Part shown: positions 1 through 9,133 of the stretch, in pieces
Position numbering within the stretch: the first letter of the stretch is position 1
Layout: each line of letters starts with the position of its first letter
The notes under the pieces: generated by a model
What the model was told of the DNA's origin: nothing
What the model saw: the letters and a program-made list of their open reading frames with translations, nothing else
The model's database searches: none
Position numbers and translations under genes: made by a program
NCBI RefSeq assembly: GCF_900104795.1
Contig: NZ_FNTG01000001.1
Span: 3,472,001-3,536,000 of the forward strand
Length of the DNA: 64,000 nt
Direction of reading: 5' to 3'
Source of the DNA: Burkholderia sp. WP9
GTDB taxonomy: Bacteria > Pseudomonadota > Gammaproteobacteria > Burkholderiales > Burkholderiaceae

Positions 1-1472
1 AGCTCTACGACCTCGTCGTGAAGCGCTTCCTGTCGGTGTTCTTCCCGGCCGCCGAATATCGGGTGACGACGCGGATCACCGAAGTGGTCGGCCATCACTT
101 CAAGACTGAAGGCAAGGTGCTGGTCGAACCGGGCTGGTTGCAGGTCTATGGCCGCGAAATCAGCGGCGAAGACGCGAACCTCGTGCCGGTGCAGAAGGAC
201 GAGAAGGTCAAGACGGACAAGATCGCCGCCCAGCAGTTGGTGACGAAACCGCCCGCACGCTACAACGAAGCCACCCTGCTGTCGGCCATGGAAGGCGCGG
301 GCAAGCTCGTCGAAGACGACGAGCTGCGCGAAGCCATGGCGGCCAAAGGTCTCGGCACGCCGGCCACGCGTGCGGCGATCATTGAAGGTTTGCTGGGTGA
401 AAAGTATCTGATTCGCGAAGGCCGCGATCTGATTCCGACCGCCAAGGCTTTCCAGCTCATGACGCTGTTGCGCGGCCTCGGCGTAAAGGAACTGACCGCG
501 CCGGAACTGACTGGCGAGTGGGAATACAAGCTCTCGCAAATGGAGCGCGGCAACTTGCCGCGCGACGCGTTCATGCAGGAAATCGCTCGCATGACGCAGA
601 CCATCGTGAAGCGCGCGAAAGAGTACGATTCCGACACGATCCCCGGCGATTACGCGACGTTGGAAACGCCGTGTCCGAATTGCGGCGGCCAGGTGAAGGA
701 AAACTACCGGCGCTTTGCGTGCTCGAAGTGCGAGTTTTCAATTTCGAAGATCCCGGGCGGACGTCAGTTCGAAATTCCGGAAGTCGAAGAGTTGCTGCAA
801 AACAAGACGATCGGACCGCTGTCGGGTTTCCGCAGCAAGATGGGCCGGCCGTTCTCGGCGATCCTGAAACTCTCGTTCGACGATGAGATCAAGAACTTCA
901 AGCTCGAATTCGACTTCGGCCAGGATGCCGGCGGTGAAGACGGCGAACCGCCCGACTTCTCCGAGCAGCAGCCGGTCGGCGCGTGCCCGAAGTGCAAGGG
1001 CCGCGTGTTCGAGCACGGCATGAGCTACGTCTGCGAAAACTCGGTCGCCAATCCGAAGACTTGCGACTTCCGCTCCGGCAAGGTGATCCTGCAGCAGGAA
1101 ATTGCCCGCGAACAGATGTCCAAGCTACTCGAAGAAGGCCGCACTGACCTGCTGACCAACTTCAAGTCGTCACGTACCGGCCGGAACTTCAAGGCATTCC
1201 TAGTCAAGCAGAACGACGGCAAGATCGGCTTCGAGTTCGAGAAGAAGGAGCCGTCGGCGAAAACTGCAGCGAAGACCGCGGCGGCCAAGTCGGCTGCCAA
1301 GGCAGCGGCGGATTCGGTGGATTCGGAGTCTGAGGACGGTGACGCACCGGTCGCGGTCAAGGCCACGCCGGCAGCCAAAAAGGTGGCGGCTAAGAAGGCA
1401 CCCGCAACCAAGACCGCAGCAGCCAAAAAAGCGCCCGCGAGGAAAACGGCGGCACGCAAAACCGGCTCGTAA
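1..1472 (+). CDS. topB: DNA topoisomerase III, C-terminal part (5' end outside window)
   Basis: Type IA topoisomerases relax DNA and decatenate replication intermediates. The reading frame is open from the first base (first full codon at base 3), so only the C-terminal ~490 residues are visible; the active-site tyrosine region lies outside. What is seen is the end of the type IA core (a GLGTPATRAAIIEGLL stretch around window residue 115), then zinc-ribbon-like repeats (CPNCGG...CSKC near base 675 and CPKCKG...C near base 985), which fits TopB proteins with added C-terminal modules. The last ~70 residues are a Lys/Ala-rich tail like those on many Burkholderia DNA-binding proteins. An intrinsic terminator follows 60 bases after the stop. 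The family call is firm; the missing N-terminus leaves TopB versus TopA resting on the C-terminal layout. Confidence 0.88.
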   Translation, partial: LYDLVVKRFLSVFFPAAEYRVTTRITEVVGHHFKTEGKVLVEPGWLQVYGREISGEDANLVPVQKDEKVKTDKIAAQQLVTKPPARYNEATLLSAMEGAGKLVEDDELREAMAAKGLGTPATRAAIIEGLLGEKYLIREGRDLIPTAKAFQLMTLLRGLGVKELTAPELTGEWEYKLSQMERGNLPRDAFMQEIARMTQTIVKRAKEYDSDTIPGDYATLETPCPNCGGQVKENYRRFACSKCEFSISKIPGGRQFEIPEVEELLQNKTIGPLSGFRSKMGRPFSAILKLSFDDEIKNFKLEFDFGQDAGGEDGEPPDFSEQQPVGACPKCKGRVFEHGMSYVCENSVANPKTCDFRSGKVILQQEIAREQMSKLLEEGRTDLLTNFKSSRTGRNFKAFLVKQNDGKIGFEFEKKEPSAKTAAKTAAAKSAAKAAADSVDSESEDGDAPVAVKATPAAKKVAAKKAPATKTAAAKKAPARKTAARKTGS

Positions 1473-1532
1473 GTGGACCGGCGGCCGGAGCGAGATTCAT
1501 CTCCGGCCGGCTTCATTCGAGGCCACCATAAG

Positions 1533-1567
1533 AAAAGGCGCGATCACTTGTGTGATCGCGCCTTTTT
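1533..1567 (+). terminator. Rho-independent terminator after topB
   Basis: A 15-bp perfect inverted repeat (1533-1547 with 1552-1566) around a TTGT loop, with A-run and T-run flanks. It is close to symmetric, so it could also stop transcripts arriving from the convergent lysR-type gene. Confidence 0.9.
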
Positions 1568-1634
1568 GTTGCTTCTCCGGAAAACGCCCTGTGCGGGCGC
1601 CGCCGGCTTTATCGATTCACCACTGATTGACCAC

Positions 1635-2738
1635 TTACAGCGGCGACAAGGCCGTGGGTCGAGTGCGGGGCGTTGTTTTTGCCAGCGACTTCGGCAGCGG
1701 CGATAACTCGCTGTCCAGCAGGCGCGAGAGCGGCTCAGCGCCGTCGAAGGCTTCCGGCGGCATCGGATCCGCGGAATCGGGCGCCGTCGTCATAGCAGTC
1801 CGGCCAAGGCCATCCTCTTTGATCCACTGTTCACCAAGCAGGCTGTTCGGCGTCTGGCTGAAATGCTCGACCAGATGGTCGATGAACGTGCGCACCTTGG
1901 CCGGCAAATGGCGGCGGCTCGGATACGCAATGTTGATCTCGACCTGCGGCAGCCGGTAGTCGCCGAGCAGCCGCACGAGCCTGCCGCGCGTCATGTCACG
2001 GCCGATCAGATAGCTCGGCAGGATGGCGATGCCCATGCCGAGCAACGCAAACTGACGCAGCATTTCGGTGTTGTTCGCCACGATCACGTTCGACGGACGC
2101 ACGCGGACCTCGCCCTCCGGGCCGGTGAACACGCGCTCGTCGCCCCAATATTCGGAAGGCAAGCTCAGGCACGGATGCTCGAGCAGATGCTCCGGACGCG
2201 TGGGCATGCCGTGCTTCTCCAGATACGCCGGCGTAGCGCACACGGTCATGCAACCCGTGGTGAGACGCCGCGTGACGATGCTCGCGCTGCGCATTTGCCG
2301 CGCGATCACCACGCCCACGTCGAAGCCTTCTTCGACCAGATCGACCTGGCGGTCGACCAACGTGACGTCGGGGATGACTTTCGGATAGCGCTCCGCGTAC
2401 GTCTGAAGCACGGGCGCGAGATTGTGCAACCCGAACACCACCGGCGCGACGATTCGCAACGTGCCCACGGGTTCGTGATTGCGCGCGACCACCATCTGCT
2501 CGACGTCTTCCAGTTCGTCGAGAATCTGGCGCGCACGCTCGAGATAAACCTGGCCTGATTCGGTCAGAGACAAGCTGCGCGTGGTGCGATTGAGCAGTCG
2601 CGTACCGAGACGGCCTTCGAGGTCGGCAACGTGACGGGTGGCAACTGCGTTGGAAATATCCATCGCGCTCGCAGCGCGGGCAAAACTGCCGAGATCCGCC
2701 ACTTTGACGAAAACTCGCATCGACTGCAAATGATCCAT
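1635..2738 (-). CDS. LysR-family transcriptional regulator with C-terminal extension
   Basis: The N-terminal winged helix-turn-helix occupies residues 1-60 (MDHLQSMRVFVKVADLGSFA, then AASAMDISNAVATRHVADLE), followed by a LysR substrate-binding domain to about residue 300. Length is 367 aa, against about 300 for a typical LysR protein; the last ~65 residues are an Asp/Pro/Thr-rich, probably disordered tail. The ATG at 2738 is preceded by AGGAG eight bases upstream. It converges with topB, whose terminator lies between them. No metabolic neighbour sits divergently next to it, so its target and co-inducer cannot be inferred. Confidence 0.9.
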   Translation of the reverse strand: MDHLQSMRVFVKVADLGSFARAASAMDISNAVATRHVADLEGRLGTRLLNRTTRSLSLTESGQVYLERARQILDELEDVEQMVVARNHEPVGTLRIVAPVVFGLHNLAPVLQTYAERYPKVIPDVTLVDRQVDLVEEGFDVGVVIARQMRSASIVTRRLTTGCMTVCATPAYLEKHGMPTRPEHLLEHPCLSLPSEYWGDERVFTGPEGEVRVRPSNVIVANNTEMLRQFALLGMGIAILPSYLIGRDMTRGRLVRLLGDYRLPQVEINIAYPSRRHLPAKVRTFIDHLVEHFSQTPNSLLGEQWIKEDGLGRTAMTTAPDSADPMPPEAFDGAEPLSRLLDSELSPLPKSLAKTTPRTRPTALSPL

Positions 2739-3079
2739 AGGACAACTCCTGCCGTGTTACTGCTTCCTGACAATTAGTGAAAACCAGTGAAGCGAACTTG
2801 GAATTCTCCTACGACTCGGGAAAACGTGTGTAAGTTGCCCGCGAAAGCGGAAATATTGTCAATATTTGTGCGACTGTGCGCCCTAACATGGGGCGCGATC
2901 ATCGATTGTTCCATGAAAAGAAACAATCTGCTGCAATGCAGCTTGCACGGCCTTTTTTAACCCAACAGACGTAAAGCTTGTGCGCGCGGTGTGGAATCAG
3001 AAAGAAATGGCCCTGCGGTCGCCTCCAAAAGAAAAACCGCCCGAAGGCGGTTTTTCATGCGAAGTGAATACTCACATGA
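2739..3079. other. Intergenic region between lysR-type gene and pckG
   Basis: There is no convincing gene. It contains the upstream region of the LysR-type gene (comparatively AT-rich, about 2770-2970) and the pckG terminator at 3032-3055. Short ORFs here lack coding character. Confidence 0.6.
3032..3055 (-). terminator. Rho-independent terminator of pckG
   Basis: A 10-bp perfect stem (AAAAACCGCC with GGCGGTTTTT) with a 4-base loop. It lies 25 bases beyond the pckG stop in the direction of its transcription and has a T-run on either strand. Confidence 0.85.
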
Positions 3080-4936
3080 TCAGGCGGCAAGTTTTCCTTC
3101 GAGCGCTCGTTTGGCTTGGGTCAGCGCGGGCGGCAGGCCCTGCTGCAGTGTGTCAAACAGTTCCGAGTGCAGCGCGAGTTCGTCGCGCCACGCTGCGTCG
3201 TCCACGGAAATCACCTGCTCGAACTGCTCGCGGCTGAAATTCAGCCCGCTCCAGTCGATATCCTCATAGTGCGGCGACACGCCGAAAGCATGTTCCTCAC
3301 CCTGAGCCGAGCCTTCGATCCGGCCGACCATCCAGCTCAGCACCCGCATGTTCTCGCCAAAGCCCGGCCAGACGAACTTGCCGTCTGCGCCCTTGCGGAA
3401 CCAGTTGACGCAGAAGATTTTCGGCAGTGTCGCGCCCAGTTGCTGCAGACGCTCGCCGGTCTTCAGCCAATGACCGAAGTAGTCGCTCATGTTGTAGCCG
3501 CAGAACGGCAGCATCGCGAACGGATCGCGGCGCACCACGCCCTGCTGGCCGGCCGCCGCGGCGGTCGTTTCGGAACCCATGGTAGCCGCCATGTAGACGC
3601 CTTCCACCCAGTTGCGCGCTTCGGTGACGAGCGGCACGGTGGTAGAACGGCGTCCGCCGAAGATGAACGCGTCGATCGCGACGCCCGCCGGATTTTCCCA
3701 GTCGGCGTCGATCGACGGGCATTGCGAGGCCGGCGCCGTGAAGCGCGCGTTCGGGTGCGCCGCCTTGCGGCCGCTTTCCTTCGCGCTCGCCGGCGTCCAG
3801 TCCTTGCCCTGCCAGTCGATCAGGTGCGCGGGCGCTTCGTCCGTCATGCCTTCCCACCAGACGTCGCCGTCGTCGGTCAGCGCAACGTTGGTGAAGATCA
3901 CGTTTTCTTTCAACGTGGCCATTGCGTTGAAGTTGGTCTTCTCGCTCGTGCCCGGCGCCACGCCGAAGTAGCCGGCTTCCGGATTGATCGCGTACAGGCG
4001 GCCGTCCTTGCCCGGTTTGATCCAGGCGATATCGTCGCCGATCGTGGAGATTTTCCAGCCGTTCAGGCCTTCCGGCGGGATCAGCATCGCAAAGTTGGTC
4101 TTGCCGCACGCCGACGGAAACGCCGCCGCGACATGATGCTTGCGCCCTTCCGGCGAGGTCACGCCGAGAATCAGCATATGCTCGGCCAGCCAGCCTTCGG
4201 CGCGGCCCATGGTCGAGGCGATGCGCAGCGCGAAACACTTTTTGCCAAGCAGCGCATTGCCGCCGTAGCCCGAGCCGTAACTCCAGATTTCCCGCGATTC
4301 AGGAAAGTGAACGATGTATTTGGTAGCGTTGCACGGCCACGGCACGTCTTTCTCGCCCGCCGCGAGCGGCGCGCCGACCGAGTGGACGCACGGCACGAAT
4401 TCGCCGTCTTCGCCCAGCACGTCGTAAACCTCACGGCCCATGCGCGTCATGATGCGCATGTTGGTGACCACGTACGGACTGTCGCTCAGTTCCACGCCGA
4501 TATGCGCGATCGGCGAACCGAGCGGCCCCATCGAAAACGGCACCACGTACATGGTGCGGCCGCGCATGGCGCCCTCGAACAGGCCGTCGAGCGTCGAGCG
4601 CATCTCGGCCGGGGCGATCCAGTTATTGGTGGGGCCCGCGTCTTCGCGGTGCTGCGAGCAGATGAAGGTGCGATCTTCGACGCGCGCCACGTCGGACGGG
4701 TCGGACCATGCGAGATAAGAATTGGGACGCTTGGCGGGATTGAGTTTTTTGAGAGTGCCCGCTTCGACCATCTGCGCGCAAAGCCGGTCGTATTCTTCCT
4801 GCGAGCCGTCGCACCAGACGATCCGCTCCGGCTTGGTCATCGCAGCGACGCGCTGCACCCAGTTGACCAGTTTTCGGTTCTTAACCCACGCGGGCGCCTC
4901 GATAGTGGGCTGACCTTCGAATGAGGGATGATTCAT
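3080..4936 (-). CDS. pckG: Phosphoenolpyruvate carboxykinase (GTP)
   Basis: Converts oxaloacetate plus GTP to phosphoenolpyruvate and CO2, the entry step of gluconeogenesis, in the cytoplasm. The 618-aa length is normal for the GTP class. Visible motifs are the phosphate-binding P-loop region with the reactive cysteine ([13 protein letters not shown], about residue 280), the metal-binding DDIAWIKPG stretch and FIFGGRR near residue 430. The ATG at 4936 has GGAG about nine bases upstream. It is a single-gene unit, transcribed away from the dehydrogenase gene at 5315; the shared 378-bp region carries a CRP-type palindrome, which would suit carbon control of gluconeogenesis. A long antisense ORF across it is only a GC-rich shadow. 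Confidence 0.97.
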   Translation of the reverse strand: MNHPSFEGQPTIEAPAWVKNRKLVNWVQRVAAMTKPERIVWCDGSQEEYDRLCAQMVEAGTLKKLNPAKRPNSYLAWSDPSDVARVEDRTFICSQHREDAGPTNNWIAPAEMRSTLDGLFEGAMRGRTMYVVPFSMGPLGSPIAHIGVELSDSPYVVTNMRIMTRMGREVYDVLGEDGEFVPCVHSVGAPLAAGEKDVPWPCNATKYIVHFPESREIWSYGSGYGGNALLGKKCFALRIASTMGRAEGWLAEHMLILGVTSPEGRKHHVAAAFPSACGKTNFAMLIPPEGLNGWKISTIGDDIAWIKPGKDGRLYAINPEAGYFGVAPGTSEKTNFNAMATLKENVIFTNVALTDDGDVWWEGMTDEAPAHLIDWQGKDWTPASAKESGRKAAHPNARFTAPASQCPSIDADWENPAGVAIDAFIFGGRRSTTVPLVTEARNWVEGVYMAATMGSETTAAAAGQQGVVRRDPFAMLPFCGYNMSDYFGHWLKTGERLQQLGATLPKIFCVNWFRKGADGKFVWPGFGENMRVLSWMVGRIEGSAQGEEHAFGVSPHYEDIDWSGLNFSREQFEQVISVDDAAWRDELALHSELFDTLQQGLPPALTQAKRALEGKLAA

Positions 4937-5314
4937 CGACTTGTCTCCGTTTTGAAAGCAATAGAAAAACGGTACAAGCCCAGTGACGCTGCATGCGAGA
5001 GGCGTTCAATTCTTCACGCCGGGGTTGCTGCCACCCGACGCGCAATTGTGCAGGTCATTCCGGGCCACACAGCCTGTTGAGCGGGGAGGCCAGCCGACGG
5101 GGCTTCTGCAACCGTCTGTAAAGCGGCTTGCCTCAACACGCAACAAACTGTTAAAAACGATGTCAATCGGCCTTTGCCGTGGCGCTGCCATTCTGTGCGG
5201 TAGCTACTACGGTAAGGCATTCAGCCAGACCGGCATGTGACCTAGGTCACATGGTGGGACAGTCAGCATAACACTCCGTTCCGCACCACCAAGGTGCGTC
5301 GCAAGACACATACC
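4937..5314. other. Divergent promoter region pckG / dehydrogenase
   Basis: 378 bp without a gene. It should hold the promoters of both divergent genes. The only clear element is the perfect 20-bp palindrome at 5234-5253, about 60 bases before the dehydrogenase start and 300 bases before pckG. Confidence 0.6.
5234..5253. promoter_or_regulatory. Perfect CRP/Vfr-type operator palindrome
   Basis: A 20-bp perfect inverted repeat with core TGTGA-N6-TCACA, identical in its conserved bases to the CRP consensus. It ends 61 bases before the ATG at 5315, so it could act as activator site or operator for the dehydrogenase gene. The palindrome is seen directly; the CRP-family assignment is inference from the known consensus. 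Confidence 0.6.
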
Positions 5315-6328
5315 ATGAAGATTGCCATCCTCGACGATTACCAGGACGCCGTTCGCAAGCTCGACTGCTTTCAATTGCTGGCCAACCACGAGGTCAAGGT
5401 TTTTAACAACACCGTCCGCGGTCTCGGCCAGCTGGCAAGCCGTCTCTCCGAAGTCGACGCACTTGTCCTGATTCGCGAACGCACCCGCATCAACTCGCAA
5501 CTGCTCGATAAACTGCCGCGTTTGCGCATGATCAGCCAGACGGGCAAGGTTTCGAGCCACATCGACCTGGCGGCCTGTACCGAACGTGGCATTGCCGTGC
5601 TCGAAGGCACCGGTTCGCCGTACGCGCCCGCCGAATTGACGTGGGCTCTCATCATGGCGGCCCAGAGGCGGATTCCGCAATACGTAGCAAACCTTAAGCA
5701 AGGAGCCTGGCAGCAGTCTGGTCTGAAGACGTCGGCGCTGCCGCCGAACTTTGGTTTGGGGCAAGTGTTGCGCGGTCAGACACTGGGAATCTGGGGTTAC
5801 GGCAAGATCGGCCAGCTGCTTGCCGGATACGGCAAGGCATTCGGCATGAACGTGCTGATCTGGGGCCGCGAGCATTCGCGCGAAGCCGCTCGCGCCGACG
5901 GTTACAACGTGGCGGAGAGTCGCGAGGCGCTATTCGAGCAGAGCGACGTGCTGTCGCTACATTTGCGCCTGCACGACGACACGCGCGGCATCGTCAAACA
6001 GGAAGACCTGATGCGGATGAAACCGACCGCGCTGCTCGTGAACACGAGCCGGGCCGAGTTGCTCGACGAAAACGCGCTGGTGAACGCGTTGTCGCACAAT
6101 CGTCCGGGGATGGTCGCTATCGACGTCTACGAAAGCGAGCCGATTCTGCAGGGCTACAGCCTGCTGCGCATGGAAAACGTGATCTGCACGCCGCACATCG
6201 GCTACGTGGAGCGGGAAAGCTACGAGCAGTATTTCACCGCGGCATTCAACAACATTCTGGCTTTCGACGCTGGCGATACGAGCAGCGTGGCGAATCCGGA
6301 AGCGTTACAGGGCGGCCGCCGGCGTTAA
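5315..6328 (+). CDS. D-2-hydroxyacid dehydrogenase family protein
   Basis: A 337-aa NAD-dependent 2-hydroxyacid dehydrogenase of the phosphoglycerate-dehydrogenase/glyoxylate-reductase type. Seen: the Rossmann glycine motif LGIWGYGKIGQ near residue 155, the catalytic arginine in NTSRAELL near residue 245, an acidic residue in DVYESEP and the catalytic histidine in TPHIGY near residue 295. There is no C-terminal ACT domain, so it is not a classical SerA. I chose the ATG at 5315 (MKIAILDDYQ) because the usual family start aligns there; a GTG at 5294 would add seven residues. The substrate is not predictable from sequence. Confidence 0.9.
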   Translation: MKIAILDDYQDAVRKLDCFQLLANHEVKVFNNTVRGLGQLASRLSEVDALVLIRERTRINSQLLDKLPRLRMISQTGKVSSHIDLAACTERGIAVLEGTGSPYAPAELTWALIMAAQRRIPQYVANLKQGAWQQSGLKTSALPPNFGLGQVLRGQTLGIWGYGKIGQLLAGYGKAFGMNVLIWGREHSREAARADGYNVAESREALFEQSDVLSLHLRLHDDTRGIVKQEDLMRMKPTALLVNTSRAELLDENALVNALSHNRPGMVAIDVYESEPILQGYSLLRMENVICTPHIGYVERESYEQYFTAAFNNILAFDAGDTSSVANPEALQGGRRR

Positions 6329-6430
6329 GAACGGCAGGTTCCGCGATGGGCGGCTCGGTGCCCACTGAGCCGCAGGAGAGTTCGTCCAGCGGGGTTCGCG
6401 CAGTATCGGCCCTCGCCACCGCTAGTGCTC

Positions 6431-7309
6431 TCACCGCGCCGTTTCGTGCGCGGCGGCTTCCATCAGATCGGGCATGCGTTCGAGAAAGGTCTCGCCATCG
6501 GCGCGGCCAAGGTTATACGCGTGCACCATCTGCGAGGGGCTCGTGTAATCCCAACTGGAAATCGGCACCTTGCGCGACGGCTGCACATAGAGCCGTTGCT
6601 GTACGCCGTGCGGCACGACGAACATCTGCGGCCGCGGATAGAGACGGGTGACCATCACGAGCACGTTGCCGGGTGCCTCGGAGTCGAGCGCGCCGACTGG
6701 CACGTTATCGACCATGCCGCCGTCCAGCACCGGCCGGCCGTTGCGCCGTAGCACCGGCGTGAACGGCGGCGTACTCGACGATTGCAGGATCAGATCCGCC
6801 AGATCTTCGACGCTCGCGCAATCTTGCGCGCGCACGAACTCCGGATGAAAGCCGAGCGTTTGCCCGAGCGTTGGATGCAGCGTCTTGCGCACGTACTTTT
6901 CGATGTTGTACGCGATCAGACCGGCGGCCACCGCGCTGCGCGCACCGAGCCAGCGCGGCAGATGCGACACGCCGATGCGGATTTCCGGCGCATCGGCGAG
7001 CGTCGAAAACTTCTCGCCGTAGATGTCGAGCAGCGCCTGACGGTAGATACGGTAATGCGGAAACACCGACTCGCCACGCAGCAGGTTGCCCCAGTAGGCG
7101 TTGCGGGTGTTGTGACGCAACGCGTCTTCGTAATAGCGCATGACCCAGTCGGAATCGCGCGTGTAGAGCATGCACGCGGTGGCGGCGCCGGCCGAAATGC
7201 CGGTGATGACGCGCGGCCGGATCCGCAATTCCGGCTGCACCACGTCCCAGAAACCCGCCTGCCACCAACAGCGATTGCCACCGCCGGCGAATACGACCTG
7301 ATCGAACAT
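6431..7309 (-). CDS. Patatin-like phospholipase
   Basis: A 292-aa lipid acyl hydrolase of the patatin fold. All three hallmarks are visible: the oxyanion-hole GGGNR at residues 9-13, the nucleophile elbow GISAG at 37-41 (Ser39), and the catalytic Asp in DGGMVDN near residue 195. There is no signal peptide or membrane segment, so it is probably cytoplasmic. It lies 36 bases downstream of the thioesterase gene on the same strand, so the two may be cotranscribed. Substrate unknown. Confidence 0.9.
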   Translation of the reverse strand: MFDQVVFAGGGNRCWWQAGFWDVVQPELRIRPRVITGISAGAATACMLYTRDSDWVMRYYEDALRHNTRNAYWGNLLRGESVFPHYRIYRQALLDIYGEKFSTLADAPEIRIGVSHLPRWLGARSAVAAGLIAYNIEKYVRKTLHPTLGQTLGFHPEFVRAQDCASVEDLADLILQSSSTPPFTPVLRRNGRPVLDGGMVDNVPVGALDSEAPGNVLVMVTRLYPRPQMFVVPHGVQQRLYVQPSRKVPISSWDYTSPSQMVHAYNLGRADGETFLERMPDLMEAAAHETAR

Positions 7310-7344
7310 CCTGATTTTTCCTCTTATGCGGCGCTCTGCCCGTT

Positions 7345-7749
7345 TTAGTCGAGTAGTGCGTAGGTCGTGGTGGCGTGGACGGCCATATTGCCGGCTTCGT
7401 CGAACAATTCGACCTCACCAAACACGAGGTTGCGGCCCATGCGCAGCACTCGCGCGGTGATCAGCACGTCGCCCTTGCGCACCGCGCGCATGAAATTGAT
7501 ATTGAGCGAGACCGTACTCATCGGCTTGAAACCGCCGAGCGCGGCCGAAATGGCGACGATCATGGCCGTGTCCGCCGCGGCCATGAAGACCTGGCCGCAG
7601 ATCACGCCACCCGCGTGACGCAGCCCGCCCGAAAACGGCAGGCGCAGCGTGGCGCTTTCTTCATCGACCTTGACCGGCGTCAGCGTAAGCGCGCGGACCC
7701 ACGGCGCGAGGATGCGGTCGAGTAATTCGATAATCTCTTTGTCATCCAT
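7345..7749 (-). CDS. PaaI-family hotdog thioesterase
   Basis: About 134 aa with the single hotdog fold of PaaI/YdiI-type acyl-CoA thioesterases. The central helix region GLRHAGGVICGQVFMAAADTAM corresponds to the family's HGG..a..aD active-site segment, with the HAGG element preserved. I chose the ATG at 7749 (MDDKEIIELL) over 7806, since the extra residues look non-coding and a G-rich patch lies just upstream. It is the first gene of a likely pair with the patatin gene. Acyl-CoA substrate unknown. Confidence 0.85.
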   Translation of the reverse strand: MDDKEIIELLDRILAPWVRALTLTPVKVDEESATLRLPFSGGLRHAGGVICGQVFMAAADTAMIVAISAALGGFKPMSTVSLNINFMRAVRKGDVLITARVLRMGRNLVFGEVELFDEAGNMAVHATTTYALLD

Positions 7750-7911
7750 GGCAAGCCCCAGGTCGAAAGCCGCGCGATGCTGCGTGCGGCAAAGTGTCCG
7801 CGACATGATACCGGGACGATATAGACAACGCTTTTTTCACGACAGCGAGTCCATTGAGGAATGCCTCGGGACCGTCGATGCAAATTTTTTTAAGAAATCT
7901 GCTAAAGGGGC

Positions 7912-7940
7912 TTGGCAAGCCCGAAAAATTTCTGCATAAT
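7912..7940 (+). promoter_or_regulatory. Sigma-70 promoter of tRNA-Lys
   Basis: TTGGCA (7912-7917), a 17-base spacer and CATAAT (7935-7940). The -10 box ends 13 bases before the mature tRNA, which fits a tRNA promoter. Confidence 0.65.
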
Positions 7941-7953
7941 TTCGCTTCTGTTG

Positions 7954-8029
7954 GGGGCGTTAGCTCAGTTGGTAGAGCAGCGGACTCTTAATCCGTAGGT
8001 CGAGTGTTCGAGTCACTCACGCCCCACCA
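7954..8029 (+). tRNA. tRNA-Lys (anticodon CTT)
   Basis: A complete 76-nt cloverleaf. The acceptor stem GGGGCGT pairs with ACGCCCC, the D arm is GCTC/GAGC, and the anticodon loop CTCTTAA carries CTT. The T arm holds GTTCGAG and the CCA end is encoded (8027-8029). It is followed seven bases later by a strong terminator. Confidence 0.97.
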
Positions 8030-8035
8030 AGATTC

Positions 8036-8077
8036 AAAGCAAAAAGCCCGGTCCTTGCGACCGGGCTTTTTGCTTTT
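8036..8077 (+). terminator. Terminator of tRNA-Lys
   Basis: An 18-bp perfect stem (8036-8053 with 8059-8076) around a CTTGC loop, ending in T residues. The same sequence recurs exactly at 16190-16232. Confidence 0.9.
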
Positions 8078-8078
8078 C
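8036..8078 (+). repeat. 43-bp direct repeat, left copy (terminator sequence)
   Basis: The 43 bases from the A-run before the terminator stem to the C after it are identical to 16190-16232. The pair brackets the vgrG-tle3-tla3-PAAR cluster. Confidence 0.9.
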
Positions 8079-8403
8079 GGGTTCATGTGGGCACGGTGTG
8101 GGCATTAGGGGTGAACATCGATCCATGCGATTAGCGCGCCCAAGTCCGCGCGTCTGGCTCCACAGAAATCTAACTTCGAACGACAGTCAGCTATCGATCA
8201 AACACGGGCACGGTTGCATCGGCGACGAAACCATCGTCAGTACACTGCTCATCTGACTCTTGAACGGATCTCCATCAGGCGATAGGCGCAATAAGCCAAG
8301 TTGGCCAATTGCCAGGTACCGTCGAGCGGTGATAGCAATCAGCGACAGAGTATCGCGTAATGCGATGGCCAATCTCGCCCCACGGGACGCTGCAAATTCA
8401 GCA
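8079..8403. other. Non-coding stretch downstream of the T6SS cargo operon
   Basis: 325 bp between the tRNA-Lys terminator and the PAAR stop. No coding frame, RNA gene or clear terminator for the minus-strand operon was found. Confidence 0.5.
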
Positions 8404-8721
8404 TCATGCCAAGCCCGACATCGCCGTACTTGAGATGAGCGCAGCGCCGCAGGATGTCTTGTGGCCGTCAAACGCCACTGCGCGCCCGTCGACCCGGACT
8501 GTTTCGTCGCCTTCGATAATGACGCAGTTGTTGTGCCCCGACTTTGGACATGTGCACTTGTCGCCCACGCACGCAACGGCTCGCCCCATGACGGTCGAAC
8601 CGTCCCGACCAGTGACTACCTTACCGCCATGGCTCGTAGAGTCGCCAACTCGGATCACCCCTCGCAAGACTGCCCCCTTCGAAAACATTGCATACCCATA
8701 AACGCATCTCTGCGGCTCCAT
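8404..8721 (-). CDS. PAAR-domain T6SS spike tip protein
   Basis: PAAR proteins cap the VgrG trimer and sharpen the T6SS spike. The core is RVGDSTSHGGKV near residue 22, followed by the paired-loop repeats GRAVACVGDKCTCPKSGH and GRAVAFDGHKTSCGAAL. Its Cys/His residues probably bind the tip metal. The ATG at 8721 is five bases after the stop of the preceding gene; the ATG at 8688 (MFSKGAVLRG) would give a 94-aa protein closer to the family norm. It is the last gene of the operon and has no fused toxin domain. Confidence 0.88.
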   Translation of the reverse strand: MEPQRCVYGYAMFSKGAVLRGVIRVGDSTSHGGKVVTGRDGSTVMGRAVACVGDKCTCPKSGHNNCVIIEGDETVRVDGRAVAFDGHKTSCGAALISSTAMSGLA

Positions 8722-8726
8722 CTGCG

Positions 8727-9131
8727 CTAGAGAGTGCATACCCCGCCCGTCCATCCCAGCGCCCAATCGATGGCAGCGCTAAGTGCGTAGATGAGAAGGA
8801 CGGCGATCGCAAAACTCAACAGCGTTGGTCTGAAACGCGTGAATCTTGCGACCACAAACACCGTAAGCAAATAGGCAGCGAGCGGCAATAGAACGGTTCC
8901 AGGCTCGTGGGTCAGTTCCATGACAGGATCCACAAGACCTAAGATCAAAGTCCAGAAGATCGTTCCAAAGAAGCTGCGACAGTAGATCGTCGAGCCGCCG
9001 GCTATCGCAACGAGCATAAGGACTGCGCCGAGCGCGGCAAGCCCCGCAAATCGGGTCCAAAACGGCGCGAGAGAGTTCGCCGAAGGGGAGTCCGGTTGTT
9101 TCGTGGCCTGATTGTCCAAGGTTTCACTCAT
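8727..9131 (-). CDS. Small polytopic membrane protein in the Tle3 operon (candidate immunity protein)
   Basis: A 134-aa protein with a polar N-terminus and about four hydrophobic segments (approximately residues 25-47, 55-72, 82-98 and 104-125). I do not recognise a family. The ATG at 9131 follows the tla3-type stop by two bases, so it is translationally linked. In Pseudomonas aeruginosa the Tle3 cluster encodes an immunity protein (Tli3) next to the effector; no such gene is seen elsewhere in this operon, so by position this is the only candidate. That role is inference, and a spike or adaptor accessory role is equally open. Confidence 0.6.
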   Translation of the reverse strand: MSETLDNQATKQPDSPSANSLAPFWTRFAGLAALGAVLMLVAIAGGSTIYCRSFFGTIFWTLILGLVDPVMELTHEPGTVLLPLAAYLLTVFVVARFTRFRPTLLSFAIAVLLIYALSAAIDWALGWTGGVCTL

Positions 9132-9133
9132 AG

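Noticed and set aside
3116..4924. 602-codon plus-strand ORF opposite pckG
   Set aside because: It is an Arg/His-rich shadow of pckG caused by GC-skewed codon positions; pckG has all family motifs.
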